Origin: Acidipropionibacterium acidipropionici
GTDB lineage: Bacteria; Actinomycetota; Actinomycetes; Propionibacteriales; Propionibacteriaceae
Length of the DNA: 64,000 nt
NCBI RefSeq assembly: GCF_001441165.1
Contig: NZ_CP013126.1
Location: forward strand, 1,145,551-1,209,550
Direction of reading: 5' to 3'
A model generated the notes under the pieces. That model was not told where the DNA came from and did no database searches. It saw only the letters and a list, made by a program, of their open reading frames with translations. This document shows, one piece after another, positions 62,094-64,000 of this stretch. Position 1 is the first letter of the stretch; every line of letters begins with the position of its first letter. The position numbers and the translations under genes are program-made.

Positions 62094-64000
62094 ATGAGAT
62101 TACGACACGCACTCGCGGCGGCCGCGCTGACGGCGGCGATGGCCGCGACGGCCGCCATACCGGCACAGGCCGCCGGACCGCAGCCCGGCCACCGACCCGG
62201 TGGCCGGACGACCACCTACACCAATGCCGCCTCCAGCAGCTTCGCCGACACCTACGCCGACCCGTCGGTGATCCGGGGCAAAGACGGCTGGTGGTACGCC
62301 TACGCCACCGCCGACCCCCTCAAGTCGGGGGAGACCCCGGGGATCGGGCACATCGCACGCACCCGCGACTGGGTGCACTGGGACTACGTCGGCACCATCT
62401 TCAACCAGAACAACCGGCCCTCCTGGGCCACCGCCACCGCCGGCCTGTGGGCCCCCGACGTGCGCTACATCGGCGGGCGCTACGTCATGTACTTCGCGGT
62501 GACCGACACGACGCTGAACCCGGCCGGCGACGACATGGCGGTCGGCGTCGCCACCGCCGACTCCCCGGCCGGGCCGTGGACGCCGACGGACAAGCCGGTC
62601 GTCGCTCCCCGGAGCAACGGGTCGGGTGGGCTGGTACAACACCATCGACCCGGCCGGTCTGACCGGCGCGGACGGCCAGCAGTATCTCTACTGGGGCTCC
62701 TACGGCGGCGGGGTGCACGTCACCCGGGTCAGCTCCGACGGGCTGACGCCGGTGGGCACCGAGCAGAAGGTCGGACGGTCCGACCGCTACGAGGGCGCCT
62801 ACGTCGTGAGGCACGGGAAGTACTACTACCTGATGGCCTCCTCGGCGAACTGCTGCTCGGGCCCGGCGACCGGGTACGCGGTCTTCGCCGGCCGCTCGAC
62901 CTCCCCGATGGGGCCCTTCCTCGATGAGGACGGCGTCTCCATGAACGCCTCGGCCACCGGCGGCAAGCTCGTCGTCGCGCAGAACGGCAACAAGTGGATC
63001 GGGCCGGGCCACAACGCCATGTTCACCGACGCCGCCGGGCAGAGCTACCTCGTCTACCACGCCCTGGACCGCAACAACGCCTGGCTCACCACCCCCGGCG
63101 GCATCAACCGCCGCCCGATGCTGGTCGACCGGCTCGACTGGATCGACGGCTGGCCGGTGGTCAACGCCGGTGCCGGGCCGAGCGCCACCCCGCAGAAGGC
63201 GCCCACGACGTCCACCCTGCTGGGCAGGCAGCCCTGGGACCCGGCCTCGCGATTCCTCGGGATGACGTCGGTCACCGACGCCCAGGGCGGGGCCGCCGGG
63301 AAGGTGACCTCGCGAGCGGTGACCCGAACCCGACTGCCCGGCGGCGACCTCAGGGTCTCGGTCGACCTCAAGGGCAGCGCCCCGGTCACCGTCTCGCTCG
63401 GTTCGGTGCGGGCCACCGTCGACCCGGTGCGCGGGAGGCTGACGGTTCAGGGCACCGGCGGGGAGCGGACGACGTCGCTTCCGGCCCTCACCGGCTGGCG
63501 CACGCTCACCCTGGAGTCTTCGCGCCTGTCCGCCACGGCGTCCGTCTCGGCCGAGGACCTCGCCGATCCGGCCGCCACGGTCACGGCGCCCAGCCTGCGT
63601 CGCATCGGCGCCGGGCCGCTGGAGATCCAGGGAGCCACCCTGGTCGACAACCTCACCGTCGCCAGACCCGCCGCACCCGTCACCCGTGCGGTCGCGACGC
63701 CGGTTCCCGGACGCACCCTGGTGAGCGACGGATTCGACTCGGGCATCGGGTCGGACTGGAGCTGGGTGCGCGGCCAGGACGACGTCACGGTCGCCGACGG
63801 GACACTCAACTGGCCGCTGCGGACCGTCGACCTGTCCGGCAAGGGAGGCACCGGCGGGTTGCTGCTGCGCGAGGCCCCGAAGGGCCAGTGGATCGCCCAG
63901 GTGAAGGTGAATCTGGATCTGGGCGCCGACACGGTGCGCAGCTTCCAGCAGGCCGGGATGGTCGTCTACAACTCCGACGACGACTTCGCCCGGCTCGGCA
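62094..64000 (+). pseudogene. Secreted GH43 arabinanase-like enzyme, frameshifted near 62628 and cut by the window end
   Basis: The start is ATG 62094 (or 62049, both with a ribosome-binding site). Signal peptide MRLRHALAAAALTAAMAATAAIPAQAA. GH43 five-blade propeller motifs: Asp in FADTYADPSVIRG, LWAPDVRYIGGRYVMYFA. After VVAPRSNGSG the frame breaks at the GGG run 62628-62630; the +1 frame goes on as GWYNTIDPAGLTGADGQQYLYWGS with the acid in DRYEGAYVVRHGKYYYL and IGPGHNAMFTD. Removing one G restores one gene. The end (SDGFDSGIGSDWSWVRGQDD ... QQAGMVVYNSDDDFARLG) is a DUF1349/GH43_C2-type sugar-binding domain. Extracellular arabinan hydrolysis is inferred. If the G is an error the gene is intact. 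Confidence 0.88.

Overview
The window is G+C-rich and reads as a Gram-positive actinobacterial chromosome close to the replication origin. The evidence is a dnaA end, rsmG, parA/parB, canonical parS 16-mers, SURF1, an actinobacterial-type transaldolase and many GntR/LacI regulators. A Propionibacteriaceae host is my inference from the overall style and the inositol/propionyl-CoA gene content; no marker in the window proves it.

Region 1 (1-10.4 kb), origin and segregation. The 3' part of dnaA is followed by an IS256-family element on the minus strand, then rsmG, a second near-identical IS256 copy on the plus strand, a 1.1 kb non-coding stretch with a DnaA-box cluster and two parS sites, then parA-parB. 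In most actinobacteria dnaA and rsmG-parA-parB point away from each other, with dnaN next to dnaA and jag-yidC-rnpA-rpmH next to rsmG. Here they point the same way, and the IS between them lacks a target duplication while the other copy has a perfect 8-bp one. This is the expected signature of an inversion around the origin by recombination between IS copies, or of a misassembly at that repeat. A 14-bp motif (ATGTCGACATATCG) occurs five times in this region and I found it nowhere else in the window.

Region 2 (9.7-15.6 kb), mixed housekeeping. A stand-alone LigD-type phosphoesterase domain, an operon of a Ddl-like ATP-grasp enzyme with altered active-site residues, SURF1 and a DUF3817 membrane protein, a PLP aminotransferase, a possible GNAT protein and a 111-bp tandem repeat.

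Region 3 (15.6-39.4 kb), a large inositol/polyol locus. It has a GntR regulator, methylmalonate-semialdehyde dehydrogenase (iolA/mmsA), four Gfo/Idh/MocA dehydrogenases, five TIM-barrel isomerase/dehydratase proteins (including iolE, iolI-like and iolH-like), two sugar-porter MFS transporters, three LacI regulators and a zinc alcohol dehydrogenase. A LysR/YeiH-type exporter pair sits inside it. iolB, iolC and iolD are not in the window. Several perfect operator palindromes can be matched to local regulators.

Region 4 (39.8-55.8 kb). Transaldolase, a NarL-type response regulator with a kinase pair that may be one frameshifted gene, a 2251-residue HEPN/transglutaminase-like/DUF4011/SF1-helicase/nuclease/DUF3320 protein (the best candidate for an undescribed defence-like system), OsmC, a thioredoxin operon, an RluA-type pseudouridine synthase, an HxlR-regulated NAD(P)-binding protein and a thioredoxin-reductase-like flavoprotein without an NADPH domain.

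Region 5 (55.9-64 kb), arabinan use. A LacI regulator diverges from a GH51 arabinofuranosidase, an ABC sugar-binding lipoprotein, two permeases and a secreted GH43 enzyme that runs off the window and carries a frameshift.

Intergenic spaces hold long, nearly perfect inverted repeats that fall into at least two sequence families. Three genes show apparent single-base frameshifts in C or G runs, so sequencing error should be considered.
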